Shown piece after piece: positions 45,618-55,848 of a DNA stretch of 64,000 nucleotides. Origin of the DNA: Alkanindiges illinoisensis (lineage in GTDB: Bacteria; Pseudomonadota; Gammaproteobacteria; Pseudomonadales; Moraxellaceae); NCBI RefSeq assembly GCF_004377485.1, contig NZ_SNTY01000036.1, forward strand, positions 1 to 64,000, in the 5' to 3' direction. Under the pieces are notes generated by a model. That model had not been told where the DNA came from. It did no database searches and saw nothing but the letters and a program-made list of their open reading frames with translations. Position 1 is the stretch's first letter. Each line of letters starts with the position of its first letter. The position numbers and the translations under genes were made by a program.

Positions 45618-46013
45618 TTAATTATCCAGTTTGCTGGCTATACAGCCCACGGTATTACATTCACGCAGACGGTCATTAAGCCAGTTGGTACGGTTGGTGG
45701 TCTGATCCAGCAGGCAGGCGCTATCAATCACTTCACCCATATCCACGCTATTCATGGTGCAAGCCTGATCACGTTGCTTGATCCAGCGAATCTGTGCACG
45801 ACGCAGGGTTTTTTTCTCATTCACTTTGAGTTTTTTGACCAATTGCTGATAGGTGGCATTGAGCTCTTTATCGGCCTTTTGATAAATGATATTGCTACAG
45901 TGAATGGCATCCAGACTATTACGGGTATGGTCACAATTATCAGCCTGCGCTGTAAAGCACACAGCAGCCAAGCCAGCCCCCAGTAATAATTTTTTCATCA
46001 TTGCCTGCATCAT
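45618..46013 (-). CDS. LprI-family exported protein
   Basis: Encodes 131 residues. A signal peptide (MKKLLLGAGLAAVCFTAQA) precedes a domain with six cysteines in the LprI/PF07007 pattern: CDHTRNSLDAIHC, LNATYQQLVKKL, LRRAQIRWIKQRDQAC and CLLDQTTNRTNWL. Relatives include an inhibitor of lysozyme, so an envelope role is plausible. The ATG at 46013 has GAGGA upstream; an ATG four codons later is also possible. Confidence 0.85.
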   Translation of the reverse strand: MMQAMMKKLLLGAGLAAVCFTAQADNCDHTRNSLDAIHCSNIIYQKADKELNATYQQLVKKLKVNEKKTLRRAQIRWIKQRDQACTMNSVDMGEVIDSACLLDQTTNRTNWLNDRLRECNTVGCIASKLDN

Positions 46014-46184
46014 TATTGTCCTCGGTTGTTGTCTTAAATCTATTGGTTAAAGCCATTATTGTTGGTCATTATGAATGACTTAAGAGATAAATTTTAAAGC
46101 GCGATAGGTTAAATACCAGTGTGCATTTGTTATTCTGTGGTTTGAACAGCCTTACATGAAAGCCCAAACAAAATTTAAGGCCAT

Positions 46185-46222
46185 AAAAAAGCCGCCCCGG
46201 TTTTTTAACCAGAGCGGCTTTT
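46185..46222 (-). terminator. Terminator of dnaK
   Basis: GCCGC and GCGGC with an inner GGTT/AACC form the stem, and on the minus strand TTTTTT follows. It is 30 bp past the dnaK stop. Confidence 0.8.
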
Positions 46223-46252
46223 ATTTTTACCCGAAAGGGTCAGGCCGACAAA

Positions 46253-48208
46253 TTATTTTTTGTCGTCTTTCACTTCGGTAAATTCGGCATCAACCACACC
46301 ATCGTCGGCAGGCTGTTGCTGTTGACCACCGGCACCCTGACCAAAGCTGTTTGGATCAAAACCTTGCGCACCGGCATCACCACCTTGCGGCTGGTTCTGC
46401 TCATACACACGCTGCATTAATGGCAGTGAGGCATTGGACAAGGCTTCAATCTTGGCCTTGATGGCATCAACATCATTTTCCTTGGTGGCCGCTTCGAGCT
46501 CAGAGATTGCCGCATCAATAGAGGCTTTTTCTTCATCAGTGGCTTTGTCACCCAGATCCTTGATGGCTTTTTGTGTGCTGTGAATCAGGCCATCCGCTTC
46601 GTTGCGTGCCTTGGCCAAGTCCTCGAATTTTTTATCTTCTTCGGCATTGGCTTCCGCATCACGGATCATTTGCTCAATTTCAGCATCAGACAAACCGGAG
46701 TTGGCTTTAATTTGAATGGACTGCGCTTTGCCAGTACCTTTGTCCTTGGCAGATACATTCAAGATACCATCTGCGTTGATATCAAAGGTTACTTCAATTT
46801 GTGGCATACCACGTGGTGCTGGTGGAATATCTGTCAGGTCAAAACGTCCCAATAGCTTATTCTGTGCAGCCATTTTGCGCTCACCCTGGAACACCTGAAT
46901 GGTGACCGCTGGCTGGTTGTCATCGGCGGTTGAGAAAACCTGTGATTTCTTGGTTGGAATCATGCTGTTTTTCTCAATGATCGGTGTCAATACACCGCCC
47001 ATGGTTTCAATACCCAGCGTCAGTGGCGTTACGTCCAGCAGCAGTACATCTTTCTTGTCACCGCCCAATACTGCACCCTGAATGGCTGCACCGACAGCAA
47101 CTGCTTCATCCGGGTTCACGTCTTTACGTGGCTCTTTACCAAAGAAATCCTGCACTTTGGCCTGTACCAGTGGCATACGGGTTTGACCACCCACCAGAAT
47201 CACGTCATCAATGTCAGAAGCTGACAAGCCAGCATCTTTCAGTGCAATTTTGCAGGGTTCCATGGTACGCGCTACCAGATCACCCACCAGACCTTCCAGT
47301 TTGCTACGGGTGATATTCACCACCAGGTGTTTTGGACCAGAGGCATCAGCAGTAATGTAGGGCAGGTTTACTTCGGTTGATGATGCAGAAGATAGCTCAA
47401 TCTTGGCTTTTTCTGCCGCTTCTTTTAAGCGTTGCAGTGCCAATGGATCATTCTTCAGGTTAACACCCTGTTCTTTCTTGAATTCTTCAACCAGAAAGTC
47501 AATCAGTGCCAGGTCAAAGTCTTCACCGCCCAGGAAGGTGTCACCATTGGTGGACAGTACTTCAAACTGCTGTTCGCCATCAACGTCGGCAATTTCAATA
47601 ATGGACACGTCAAATGTACCACCGCCAAGGTCATACACGGCAATTTTGCGGTCGCCTTCTTTCTTGTCCATACCAAAGGCAAGGGCAGCAGCAGTTGGCT
47701 CGTTAATAATACGCTTAACGTCCAGACCTGCAATTTTACCGGCATCTTTGGTAGCCTGACGCTGCGCATCGTTGAAATACGCAGGCACGGTAATTACCGC
47801 TTCAGTTACCGTTTCGCCCAGATAATCTTCGGCGGTTTTTTTCATTTTTTTCAGGATTTCAGCAGAAACCTGTTGTGGAGCCAGTTTTTTGTCGTTGACG
47901 TTTACCCACGCATCGCCATTGTCAGCCTGTACAATTTTGTACGGTACCATGGCAATATCTTTTTGAACCACGTCATCGCTGTAGCGACGGCCAATCAAAC
48001 GCTTGATGGCAAACAGGGTGTTTTTTGGGTTGGTCACGGCTTGACGCTTGGCGCTCTGGCCAACCAGTACTTCACCATCTTTATAAGCAATAATGGATGG
48101 CGTGGTGCGTGCGCCTTCAGCATTGTCGATTACTTTTACTTTGTCGCCTTCCAGTACGGCAACACAGGAATTGGTGGTGCCTAAGTCAATGCCAATAATT
48201 TTGGCCAT
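46253..48208 (-). CDS. dnaK: Chaperone DnaK (Hsp70)
   Basis: ATP-dependent chaperone that works with DnaJ and GrpE on unfolded proteins. Encodes 651 residues. The actin-like ATPase domain carries [28 protein letters not shown] and [12 protein letters not shown]. The substrate-binding domain carries [14 protein letters not shown]. The Gly/Gln-rich tail ends in the [17 protein letters not shown] motif typical of proteobacterial DnaK. It lies 237 bp downstream of grpE; dnaJ is not in the window. Confidence 0.98.
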   Translation of the reverse strand: MAKIIGIDLGTTNSCVAVLEGDKVKVIDNAEGARTTPSIIAYKDGEVLVGQSAKRQAVTNPKNTLFAIKRLIGRRYSDDVVQKDIAMVPYKIVQADNGDAWVNVNDKKLAPQQVSAEILKKMKKTAEDYLGETVTEAVITVPAYFNDAQRQATKDAGKIAGLDVKRIINEPTAAALAFGMDKKEGDRKIAVYDLGGGTFDVSIIEIADVDGEQQFEVLSTNGDTFLGGEDFDLALIDFLVEEFKKEQGVNLKNDPLALQRLKEAAEKAKIELSSASSTEVNLPYITADASGPKHLVVNITRSKLEGLVGDLVARTMEPCKIALKDAGLSASDIDDVILVGGQTRMPLVQAKVQDFFGKEPRKDVNPDEAVAVGAAIQGAVLGGDKKDVLLLDVTPLTLGIETMGGVLTPIIEKNSMIPTKKSQVFSTADDNQPAVTIQVFQGERKMAAQNKLLGRFDLTDIPPAPRGMPQIEVTFDINADGILNVSAKDKGTGKAQSIQIKANSGLSDAEIEQMIRDAEANAEEDKKFEDLAKARNEADGLIHSTQKAIKDLGDKATDEEKASIDAAISELEAATKENDVDAIKAKIEALSNASLPLMQRVYEQNQPQGGDAGAQGFDPNSFGQGAGGQQQQPADDGVVDAEFTEVKDDKK

Positions 48209-48445
48209 GTGTATCTCTCCTCATCATTTTGCAGTAGTGGCTGCTTGTTATCCGATATCGGTGTGAATCGGTAAATTTCAAGCAAATCCTGCAAAAAATT
48301 TTAAAAATAATTCAAAAAAAGCGTCGAAAAACAACGAATCACAGCACTGCTTATGCACAGCAGCAGGCTAGTCAAACTTAATCAATCATCAGCGCGCTTT
48401 AGGCAGGTCAAGAGCCAGCGCGCGGGTTTAATTCATTTGTTGCCA

Positions 48446-49024
48446 TTACTGGCCAACGGTAACCATGGCCGGACGCAGTAAACGGCCGGACAGGCTATAG
48501 CCTTTTTGCAGCACATTGGCCACCTGACCTGCCGGGGTATTGGGATCAATGCCCACCGCCTGATGCAGCTCGGCATTAAACGGCTGACCTGCCGGATCAA
48601 CCACGCTAATACCGTGTTTTTCCAGCGCACCCAGCAAACTTTTATGGGTTAGACGCACACCTTCAATCACCGGGTTTTCATCATTGCCTGCCGCTGTGAG
48701 TGCACGCTCCAGATTGTCAACCACGTCCAGCAAGCTACCGGCAAACTTTTCCAGTGCATATTTTTTGGCGTTGTCGGTTTCGCGCTCAACCCGTTTCTGG
48801 AAGTTGTACATGTCGGCATTGGCACGGGCTTTGACATCGGTAATTTCTGCTTCAAGTTCGGCAATGCGCGCCTGCAAATCTTCCGGGCTAGCGTTGTTGT
48901 CATTGTCATCTACAGGCGTAGCGGAAGGCACAAAATCGCTATCGTTCTTGATCTGATCCTGTGGGTCGATCTGCGCATTGTTGTTGGTGCCGTTTTCAGG
49001 TATGGAATTGTCTTGGCTAGACAT
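48446..49024 (-). CDS. grpE: Nucleotide exchange factor GrpE
   Basis: Releases ADP from DnaK. Encodes 192 residues from the ATG at 49024, which has a perfect GGAGG upstream; an earlier in-frame ATG at 49054 adds ten residues. A disordered acidic Asn/Asp-rich N-terminus (1-60) is followed by the long dimerising helix (EDLQARIAELEAEITDVKAR, YNFQKRVERE) and the C-terminal beta domain (NAELHQAVGIDP, GYSLSGRLLRPAMVTVG). Confidence 0.96.
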   Translation of the reverse strand: MSSQDNSIPENGTNNNAQIDPQDQIKNDSDFVPSATPVDDNDNNASPEDLQARIAELEAEITDVKARANADMYNFQKRVERETDNAKKYALEKFAGSLLDVVDNLERALTAAGNDENPVIEGVRLTHKSLLGALEKHGISVVDPAGQPFNAELHQAVGIDPNTPAGQVANVLQKGYSLSGRLLRPAMVTVGQ

Positions 49025-49121
49025 GGCTGACCTCCGTTTAAAAAATTGAATCATGTACAGTCCTTAGGCCTTGCGGCAATGTTTTGACGTTGCTGTACGT
49101 TTCAGTAAAACCTGTCCCTTG

Positions 49122-49149
49122 AGTGAGGGTAATCGTGCTGAAATTCAAG
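49122..49149 (-). promoter_or_regulatory. Candidate sigma32 heat-shock promoter of grpE-dnaK
   Basis: On the minus strand a perfect sigma32 -35 CTTGAA (49144-49149) is followed after 14 bp by CCCTCACT, a partial match to the CCCCAT-type -10, about 100 bp before grpE. Confidence 0.5.
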
Positions 49150-49294
49150 AAAATAATGCTGTTTTTTTGGTGAGTCTGTTGATTTTTAAATCAGCAATGT
49201 TCCAAATATGCAACAAACTGTTGTGAGAAATGACACTGACATTTAAAAATCATTGGCTACAATGAAGCACGACTAACAAATGAGGCGAATGACA

Positions 49295-49900
49295 ATGCAA
49301 AAGTTAATGATGCAAAAACTAAAAATGCTTGCCCACACTACGGTGATCAGTACAGCACTGATTGCAGCCAGTAGCACCAGTATGGCAGCCACCACGGATT
49401 ACCAGATTGATTCCAAGCACACTGCTACCCTGTTTAGCTGGAGCCATTTTGGTTTTTCCAATCCAACCGCCAACTTTAATGATGTGCAGGGCGTAATTAG
49501 CGTCGACGATAAGCACCCGGAAAAATCCAGCGTGAGCGTAACCATTCCGGTGAAGAGCGTGGATAGCCATGTGGAAGCATTGGACAAGGAGTTTTTAACC
49601 GATGCGTGGTTTAACGAAGCCAAATATCCCAACATCACCTTTAAAAGTACCAAGGTACAAACCAAGGACAAAAAACACTTCAAAATTACCGGTGACTTAA
49701 CCGTTAAAGGCGTAACCAAGCCCGTGGTGCTCAATGCCACCTTAAATGGCAAGGGCGAGCATCCCATGGCCAAAAAACAGGCGATTGGGTTTAATGCTAC
49801 CACCAGCTTTAAGCGTTCTGACTTTGGTATTGCCCAGTATGTGCCTGCGGTCAGTGATGAAATCAAGGTCAACATTACCACCGAAGCGCTGGCCAAATAA
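49295..49900 (+). CDS. YceI-family periplasmic protein
   Basis: Encodes 201 residues. A signal peptide (HTTVISTALIAASSTSMAA) leads to a lipocalin-like YceI domain: YQIDSKHTATLFSWSHFGFS, then VKSVDSHVEALDKEFLTDAW, YPNITFKSTKV and GDLTVKGVTKPVVL. The fold binds polyisoprenoids in related proteins. Of three clustered ATGs, 49295 has GAGG at a suitable distance. The nitroreductase gene follows after 51 bp. Confidence 0.93.
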   Translation: MQKLMMQKLKMLAHTTVISTALIAASSTSMAATTDYQIDSKHTATLFSWSHFGFSNPTANFNDVQGVISVDDKHPEKSSVSVTIPVKSVDSHVEALDKEFLTDAWFNEAKYPNITFKSTKVQTKDKKHFKITGDLTVKGVTKPVVLNATLNGKGEHPMAKKQAIGFNATTSFKRSDFGIAQYVPAVSDEIKVNITTEALAK

Positions 49901-49951
49901 CCGATTTTAAAATTCATTCAAATTTTAATATTTTGCTAGGAATACAAAATC

Positions 49952-50551
49952 ATGGCCAACCCGTTTTTAGACAGCATTGCAAAACGCCGCTCCATTTATC
50001 ACATTGGCAAAAATGTAAATTTGTCACAGGATCAACTCAGTGAGCTGATTCAAACCGCCGTTGAACAAAGCCCGTCATCGTTTAACTCACAAAGCTCGCG
50101 TGCCGTGATCCTGTTTGGTCAGGCCAGCGTGGATTTTTGGGAAATTGTGCGTGAAACCCTGCGCAAGATTGTGCCGGAAGCCGCCTTTGAAGCCACCAGC
50201 AACAAGATTTCTTCATTTGCAGCCGGTTTTGGCACTGTGCTGTTTTATGAAGATCAGGACATTATCAAAAACCTGCAGGAGCAATTTGCCCTGTATGCAG
50301 AAAATTTCCCGGTCTGGTCTGAGCATTCTACTGGTATTGCGCAGTTTGCGGTGTGGTCGGCACTGGCTAATGAAAATATTGGTGCTACGCTGCAACACTA
50401 CAATCCAATTATTGATGATGAAGTTGCTGCCCGCTTTGGTATTCCAGCCAGCTGGAAACTGCGTGCGCAAATGCCATTTGGTTCGATTGAATCACCAGCG
50501 GGCGACAAGAACTACATGCAACGCGATGAGCGTTTCAAGATTTTTGGCTAG
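49952..50551 (+). CDS. Nitroreductase-family flavoprotein
   Basis: Encodes 199 residues of the FMN-dependent nitroreductase family, in the short Frm2/HBN1-like branch: KRRSIYHIGKNVNLSQDQL, EQSPSSFNSQSSRAVILFG, and IAQFAVWSALANENIGATLQ with AQMPFGSIESPAG. The physiological substrate is unknown. It follows yceI on the same strand and a bidirectional terminator ends the unit. Confidence 0.9.
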   Translation: MANPFLDSIAKRRSIYHIGKNVNLSQDQLSELIQTAVEQSPSSFNSQSSRAVILFGQASVDFWEIVRETLRKIVPEAAFEATSNKISSFAAGFGTVLFYEDQDIIKNLQEQFALYAENFPVWSEHSTGIAQFAVWSALANENIGATLQHYNPIIDDEVAARFGIPASWKLRAQMPFGSIESPAGDKNYMQRDERFKIFG

Positions 50552-50583
50552 AGGTTGAAGCCTGTTTTGAACAGGCTAATGCT

Positions 50584-50620
50584 AAAAAACGCAGCAAGAC
50601 ATAACCTTGCTGCGTTTTTT
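50584..50620. terminator. Bidirectional terminator between nitroreductase and CocE-type genes
   Basis: AAAAAACGCAGCAAG and CTTGCTGCGTTTTTT form a perfect 15-bp stem with a 7-base loop and T-runs on both strands, serving both convergent genes. Confidence 0.92.
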
Positions 50621-50647
50621 AATGCTTAAAAGCTGATAAATCAAAGC

Positions 50648-52375
50648 TTAATTAGATGCATAATTGGCTGGTAGCATGGTTGGTAATGTAATAGAACCAC
50701 TGATATTGGCCTGTGCATGGGCCTTGCTGCTACGGCCAAAGTAACGGCTGCGGCTGCTAATCATCAGGCCCAATACCTCACCTTGCTTAAGTTTTGCATT
50801 TACGGCTGGTAAATCAATCCCCTTGGCCGGGTCATCAATGGGCACAGATAACTGGCCAAGCATTTGATTGCGATAGTGCAATTTTTGCAGGTTAATGGGA
50901 ATTACCTGTTCATTTAACACCTGATAGCTGCCTTTGCCGGGAGTCCAGCGTGCCAGTGCGATAAACAGGGTCGGGGAGTTTTCGGCTTTAGCTGCATCAG
51001 GTGTATCAATGTTGAGGTGCAGGCGTGGAATGCCAGTCAGCCATTGATCCTGTGTCATGCGGGTGAGTGGTAGCAGTAACGGACGTGAACCGCCCTGTTG
51101 TGGTTGCTGCCAGTTGGCTGGCAAGTGCCGGGGTGTCAATAAATGCCGCAAGCGATCCGTGGACTTAAACAGCCATTCGTAGCCACCGCCAGCGGTCATG
51201 TGCAAGGCTGGCAGCGTGTAGTTCACGGCAGGCTTCATAGCCTCAATACTGCTGGCCGGACTATGGTCAATGCACACTTCTGGAATCTGGCTGGCTTGTG
51301 CAGGCTGGTCCTTGAGCTTGGCATCAAACCAGTGGGCAATCATGGCCTGAATATTAATTATTTTACCCTGACAATCCATATTTTTGCCAATGTACCAGGT
51401 CGGTAGCTCAAGCCCCGGTGAATGCTGTACGCCCGGTTGCAGGTGGCCGCCTTCAACACCCAGCAAGCGCACATCATGGCCGGCCTGCTTTAAACATTGA
51501 TACGCTGAAATGCCTTCATTAAACGGAAACAGCACATCACGAAAACCCTGAATAATCAACGTATCGGCTTGTGGCGCCTGCTGGGTATCACAAAACCAGC
51601 GTGCCTGATGGGTTTTTAAGAATTGGTAAGAGGATGCTGAAATCGCGCCATTTTTGGTGTCCTGATAGGCCATTTTCAGGGCAGGATCAAACTTGTTTCA
51701 GTTCCACCAGTCGCCCACAATATTCAATAAATCCAGCCAGCCACTTTTGGGCACGCCATTAGGCGCAAGGCTGTATTCCAGATTGTACCAAGTGGTAACG
51801 GGTACAAGAGCCTGAATACGTTTGTCGTGTGCTGAGGCAATATATTGAATGGCCCCACCATAGGATTCACCAATCATGCCAACTCGTGCGCCATTGGCAT
51901 TACGAGCCAGTTGCGGCAGGTTTTTCTCAGCCCAGTCAATCACCCGGCTGACATCACGCCCTTCAAATTGCGGATCAATGAGGCGAATCTTACCACCCGT
52001 GCCATCAAGCCCGCCGTGCCCGCGCTGGTCAAAACTAATCATCCAGTAACCGCGTTTCCAGGCGGCTTCGGCACCTTGTCCGGTGGGCATGACACTGCCA
52101 TACAGGCTTAAATACGGGCGTTTCATGCGGGACAGGCCAAAGCCATGCGTGTGAAGAATCAGCGGTGCAGTTTGGCCGGGTGCAAGTGCGGGCTGGTATA
52201 CGGTAAAGGACAAGGTAACGCCATCATCCGTGGTCATGCGCATTTGATAATGGCTTTGCTTCAGCGTGCCCTGTGCTGTGGTAGGCAGCAGTGGCTGAAC
52301 CTGACGCGTGGCACAACCGGTTAAGGTAAGCAGCAGGCTTAAGCCCAACAGGCTAAGCGATGTTTGAAGTGCCAT
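50648..52375 (-). pseudogene. CocE/NonD-type alpha/beta hydrolase gene split by in-frame UGA
   Basis: One frame of 574 sense codons interrupted by a single UGA at 51698-51700. The first part (225 residues) has a lipobox LTGC, the fold's HGFG loop and the nucleophile Ser171 in GESYGG. The second part continues directly NKFDPALKMAYQDT and holds the acid (GFRDVLFP) and base (VEGGHLQPG) residues plus a C-terminal jelly-roll like that of X-Pro dipeptidyl-peptidases. The context GDWWN, UGA, NKFDP suggests UGG (Trp) became UGA. Neither half alone has a full catalytic triad. The true ATG is 52375 (AAGGA upstream). Confidence 0.75.
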
Positions 52376-52456
52376 AAAATTCCTTTTTATAGCAGCCATG
52401 CTTCAGCAAAACATGGCGTTGAAAGTTTTAAATTAACAGATTAAACAAGCGCATAA

Positions 52457-53332
52457 TTATTGCGCGTTAATAACAGTACCCATGGCCTGACCCATCATCA
52501 CCGTGCTACCCGCTTCAAATGGGGCCAGCCAGTTAATCTTGCTGTTTTCAAACAGCACAATGGCAGTCGAACCCAGATAAAAACGGCCCAGTTCCGCGCC
52601 TTTATCAAGCTGAAGGTCATGCTTGCGGTGTTCCAGCTTGCCGGATGGCTTGATCTTGCCGGTAGCCACACATTCAATACCGGCCACAATCATGGCACCC
52701 ACCAGCACCACGGCCATGCGGCCCACGCTGGTGTCAAACAGGCAGACCAGACGCTCATTACGCGCAAACAGGGCAGGCACGTTTTCAGCAGTGACGGTAT
52801 TAACTGAAAACAGCTTGCCCGGCACATAAATGGTGTCAGTTAGGCGACCGGCAAATGGCATATGTACGCGATGATAATCACGTGGTGACAGGTATACGGT
52901 AGCAAATTCTCCACCTACAAAGTGTTGCGCCAGTGCGGCATCACCAATCAGCTGGTTGAGGGAAAAATTTTGTCCCTTGGCCTGAAAAATCTCGTCGCCG
53001 TCAATTTTACCCAACTGGGAAATTGCACCATCGGCAGGCGAAACAATACTGGTGGGCGAAGCATCTACCGGGCGGGCATCCACTTTGAGCGCGCGGGTAA
53101 AGAATTCATTAAACGAGCCAAACCGGGACAGCTCTTCAATTTCCGCCAGACTCATATCAATCTGGTAACGGTCATGGAACAGCTTGATAAACGCCTTTTT
53201 CACCAGCGGATTTTTGCTGGCGGCCAGCGTGCCGACCAGACGGCTTAAACCATGCTGCGGTGCCAGATGCTGAAACTGGATAAAAGCCTTATCCATCAAA
53301 CTTTTCTTCTGATTGGTGTTGTCTTGACTCAA
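52457..53332 (-). CDS. psd: Phosphatidylserine decarboxylase proenzyme
   Basis: Makes phosphatidylethanolamine at the inner membrane and self-cleaves to form a pyruvoyl group. The processing motif LGST is at 253-256 ([11 protein letters not shown]). [13 protein letters not shown] and [16 protein letters not shown] are diagnostic. The frame's first start is TTG at 53332, overlapping the sulfurtransferase stop (TTGA), so translation may be coupled; an ATG at 53296 is the alternative and gives 279 residues. Confidence 0.94.
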   Translation of the reverse strand: MSQDNTNQKKSLMDKAFIQFQHLAPQHGLSRLVGTLAASKNPLVKKAFIKLFHDRYQIDMSLAEIEELSRFGSFNEFFTRALKVDARPVDASPTSIVSPADGAISQLGKIDGDEIFQAKGQNFSLNQLIGDAALAQHFVGGEFATVYLSPRDYHRVHMPFAGRLTDTIYVPGKLFSVNTVTAENVPALFARNERLVCLFDTSVGRMAVVLVGAMIVAGIECVATGKIKPSGKLEHRKHDLQLDKGAELGRFYLGSTAIVLFENSKINWLAPFEAGSTVMMGQAMGTVINAQ

Positions 53333-54177
53333 AGCGGGTGTTCTCCTGTCACAATAGGCGTATCAAGTCGATTGCCCCATTCACTCCACGCGCCATCATA
53401 CGCGCGAACCGGCCAATTGAACAGCCGCGCCAGTACATAGGCCAGCCCGGAACGATGATGGCTCTGGCAATACACAATCACAGGTTTTTGCGGGTTTAGG
53501 CCTTGCTGCTGTAGTTCCGCCATAATCTCAGGCAGGGGACGCAAACACAGGTTATTTTGCCGATCCAGCATAGTGTTCCATTCATAATGAAATGCGCCCG
53601 GCAAATGACCGCCACGCCGTGCGGCCAGCCTTGCACCTGTATATTCGCCATGCGTGCGACAGTCCCACAGGTTATAGGCATCCGGTTGTTCAGTCAGAAT
53701 GGTTGTTAGCTCATCCAAGGTAATGCGTAGCTCAAGATTTAATGGATTGGGTGGAAAAGACTCAACCGCAGCAAAGCTGGGCACCTCACTGCTGGTCGGC
53801 AAGCCCTTGGCCAGCCAGCTATGAATCCCGCCATTTAGCAAACTTACCTTGTCAAAACCCAGAATATGCAGCGTCCAGATCAGACGGCCTGCCCAGGCAC
53901 CGCCTTCATCGTCATATACCACCACCTGATGCTCAGGTGTAATTGCCAATGTTTGCAGCAATTGTTGCAGTTGCTCATGATCTGGCAGCAAACCTGAGGC
54001 ATGTTCTTCCTGCCGAACCAACAGCGCAGGTGCTAAGGACAATGCATTGGGCAAATGCACCTGTTCATACACCCGGGGCTTGCCCAAATCGACAATACGC
54101 AGCAAGGGATGATTCAGCACCGGCAGCAGTTGTTCGGCATCCACCAGCAGGGGCAGGCTAAGGGGTTCGGCAGACAT
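53329..54177 (-). CDS. Two-domain sulfurtransferase (rhodanese)
   Basis: Encodes 282 residues with two rhodanese domains. The first, inactive one includes [20 protein letters not shown]. The second has the active cysteine in [16 protein letters not shown], a six-residue loop [26 protein letters not shown] and [10 protein letters not shown] also fit. It transfers sulfane sulfur from thiosulfate or mercaptopyruvate. The start is ambiguous among ATGs at 54177, 54180 and 54186. It overlaps psd by four bases, as in Acinetobacter-like genomes. Confidence 0.88.
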   Translation of the reverse strand: MSAEPLSLPLLVDAEQLLPVLNHPLLRIVDLGKPRVYEQVHLPNALSLAPALLVRQEEHASGLLPDHEQLQQLLQTLAITPEHQVVVYDDEGGAWAGRLIWTLHILGFDKVSLLNGGIHSWLAKGLPTSSEVPSFAAVESFPPNPLNLELRITLDELTTILTEQPDAYNLWDCRTHGEYTGARLAARRGGHLPGAFHYEWNTMLDRQNNLCLRPLPEIMAELQQQGLNPQKPVIVYCQSHHRSGLAYVLARLFNWPVRAYDGAWSEWGNRLDTPIVTGEHPL

Positions 54178-54389
54178 CATGAGCATGAAAAAAGACAGTA
54201 AAAAACCACTGTACAAGAACTTGGCTTGGTTGACCACCCAAAGCATTTTGTATTTTTTGCAAAATTTTTGCAGCCTAAATCAGGTCTAGGAATAAAGGCT
54301 GTAGCGTAGCTTAATGGATAAACCCATCACAACAATTGCAGCATCGGGCTGCTTGTTTCACAATAGCCAAAACAGTCTGGAATCACATT

Positions 54390-54830
54390 ATGCGGGCACT
54401 GATTCAACGCGTTAAGCATGCCAAAGTTGAAGTGGATGGCAACGTCATTGGGCAAATTGAGCAGGGCTTACTGGTGTTTGTCGGCCTTGGCAAAACCGAT
54501 ACCCTGCAAACTGCCGAAAAAATGCTCAAGAAAATTTTGGCCTACCGCATTTTTAGCGATGACAGTGATCGCATGAATTTAAATGTGCAGCAAGTGAATG
54601 GCGGCTTGCTGCTGGTGTCACAGTTCACCCTGATGGCCGAAACACGTAAGGGATTGCGTCCGGATTTTGGCCCGGCCATGCCACCCGATGAGGCGCGTGA
54701 ACTGTTTAGCCAACTGGTTGCCCATGCCAAAAATGTTTATCCAAATGTGCAAACCGGCGCATTTGGAGCCGACATGCAGGTGAGCCTGCAAAACGATGGG
54801 CCAGTGACCTTTATGCTGGAATTCGAATAA
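54390..54830 (+). CDS. dtd: D-aminoacyl-tRNA deacylase
   Basis: Hydrolyses D-aminoacyl-tRNA and so proofreads chirality. Encodes 146 residues from the ATG at 54390, the usual start (MRALIQRVKHAKVEVDG). The active-site blocks GGLLLVSQFTLMAETRKG and RPDFGPAMPPDEA are intact. A frame extension to 54336 is unsupported. Confidence 0.96.
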   Translation: MRALIQRVKHAKVEVDGNVIGQIEQGLLVFVGLGKTDTLQTAEKMLKKILAYRIFSDDSDRMNLNVQQVNGGLLLVSQFTLMAETRKGLRPDFGPAMPPDEARELFSQLVAHAKNVYPNVQTGAFGADMQVSLQNDGPVTFMLEFE

Positions 54831-54929
54831 CGTGCTGTTGTGCTATCATCCTATTTTTACAGGAAAATTTAGACATAATATTTATAATCTTAATTCAGCC
54901 AGCCCCATCAATAGCCTGAAGGCACAGTA

Positions 54930-55820
54930 ATGATCTGGATTTTCTTTACCATCATGGCTGCATTTATGCAGGCCTGGCGCAATGCCTTTCAAAAACAGCT
55001 CAGCACCACCGTAGATGCCTATGGCGTGACGCTGGCACGCTTTATTGGTGCAACGCCGCTGGCTGTATTGTATCTGCTATTGCTGTATCACTTTCAGCCA
55101 GTGGCTCAATCAGCGCCTGTGAGCAGTTTTGGGACTCGCTTCTGGCTGTACATTGGTCTGGTGGCGGTAAGCCAGATTCTGGCCACAATACTCATGGTGA
55201 AACTGTTCCAGCAAAAAAACTATGCTATAGGGGTGGGCCTTGCCAAAAGTGAGGCGATTCTGGCGGCCATCATTGGGGTAGCTGTGCTGGGAGTACAGTT
55301 GTCATGGCTGGGCTGGATGGGAGTACTGGTAGGCGCAGTTGCGGTATTTTTATTGAGCGGAGCGCGTTCCATGGCCACACTGTCATGGCCAACGCTGTGG
55401 ACAGGACTTGCCAGTGGCCTGTGTTTTGCCATTGCCTCACTCATGGTGCGAGAAGCCAGTCTTGAGCTAAGCCAGTTGCCATTTTTGCACCGTGCGGGCT
55501 GGGTGTTGCTGTGTGCCATTAGCTTACAAAACCTGTTGTTGCTGGTCTGGCTTTCTATAAAAAGTCCAAAAACGCTAGCCGCCATGCGCCAGCGTAAAGG
55601 CTTGACCGCACGGGTGAGTCTGGCCAGTTTTTTGGGATCACTAGGCTGGTTTAGTGCCATGAGTTTGCAGTCGGTGCCGCTGGTCAAAACCTTGGGGCAA
55701 ATTGAAGTGTTATTTACTCTGCTAATCTCCTTATATTTCTTTAAGGAAAAACTGGTAAAAACCGATCACGCCGGATTATGGCTGGTGATGTTAGGCGCGG
55801 TGCTGGTGATTTGGGCTTAA
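54930..55820 (+). CDS. EamA/DMT-family transporter
   Basis: Encodes 296 residues with about ten predicted membrane helices in two EamA repeats. The first has IFFTIMAAFMQAWRNAFQKQ and ARFIGATPLAVLYLLLLYHF; the second begins near TLWTGLASGLCFAIASLMVR and ends LWLVMLGAVLVIWA. Substrate is unknown. It ends just 28 bp before a much more AT-rich gene. Confidence 0.88.
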   Translation: MIWIFFTIMAAFMQAWRNAFQKQLSTTVDAYGVTLARFIGATPLAVLYLLLLYHFQPVAQSAPVSSFGTRFWLYIGLVAVSQILATILMVKLFQQKNYAIGVGLAKSEAILAAIIGVAVLGVQLSWLGWMGVLVGAVAVFLLSGARSMATLSWPTLWTGLASGLCFAIASLMVREASLELSQLPFLHRAGWVLLCAISLQNLLLLVWLSIKSPKTLAAMRQRKGLTARVSLASFLGSLGWFSAMSLQSVPLVKTLGQIEVLFTLLISLYFFKEKLVKTDHAGLWLVMLGAVLVIWA

Positions 55821-55848
55821 AAGTAATTGATAGAGATAATTTTAAAAA

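Noticed and set aside
54303-54330. tRNA-like string GTAGCTTAATGGATAAA
   Set aside because: It resembles a tRNA D-arm, but no acceptor stem, anticodon arm or T-arm can be folded around it.
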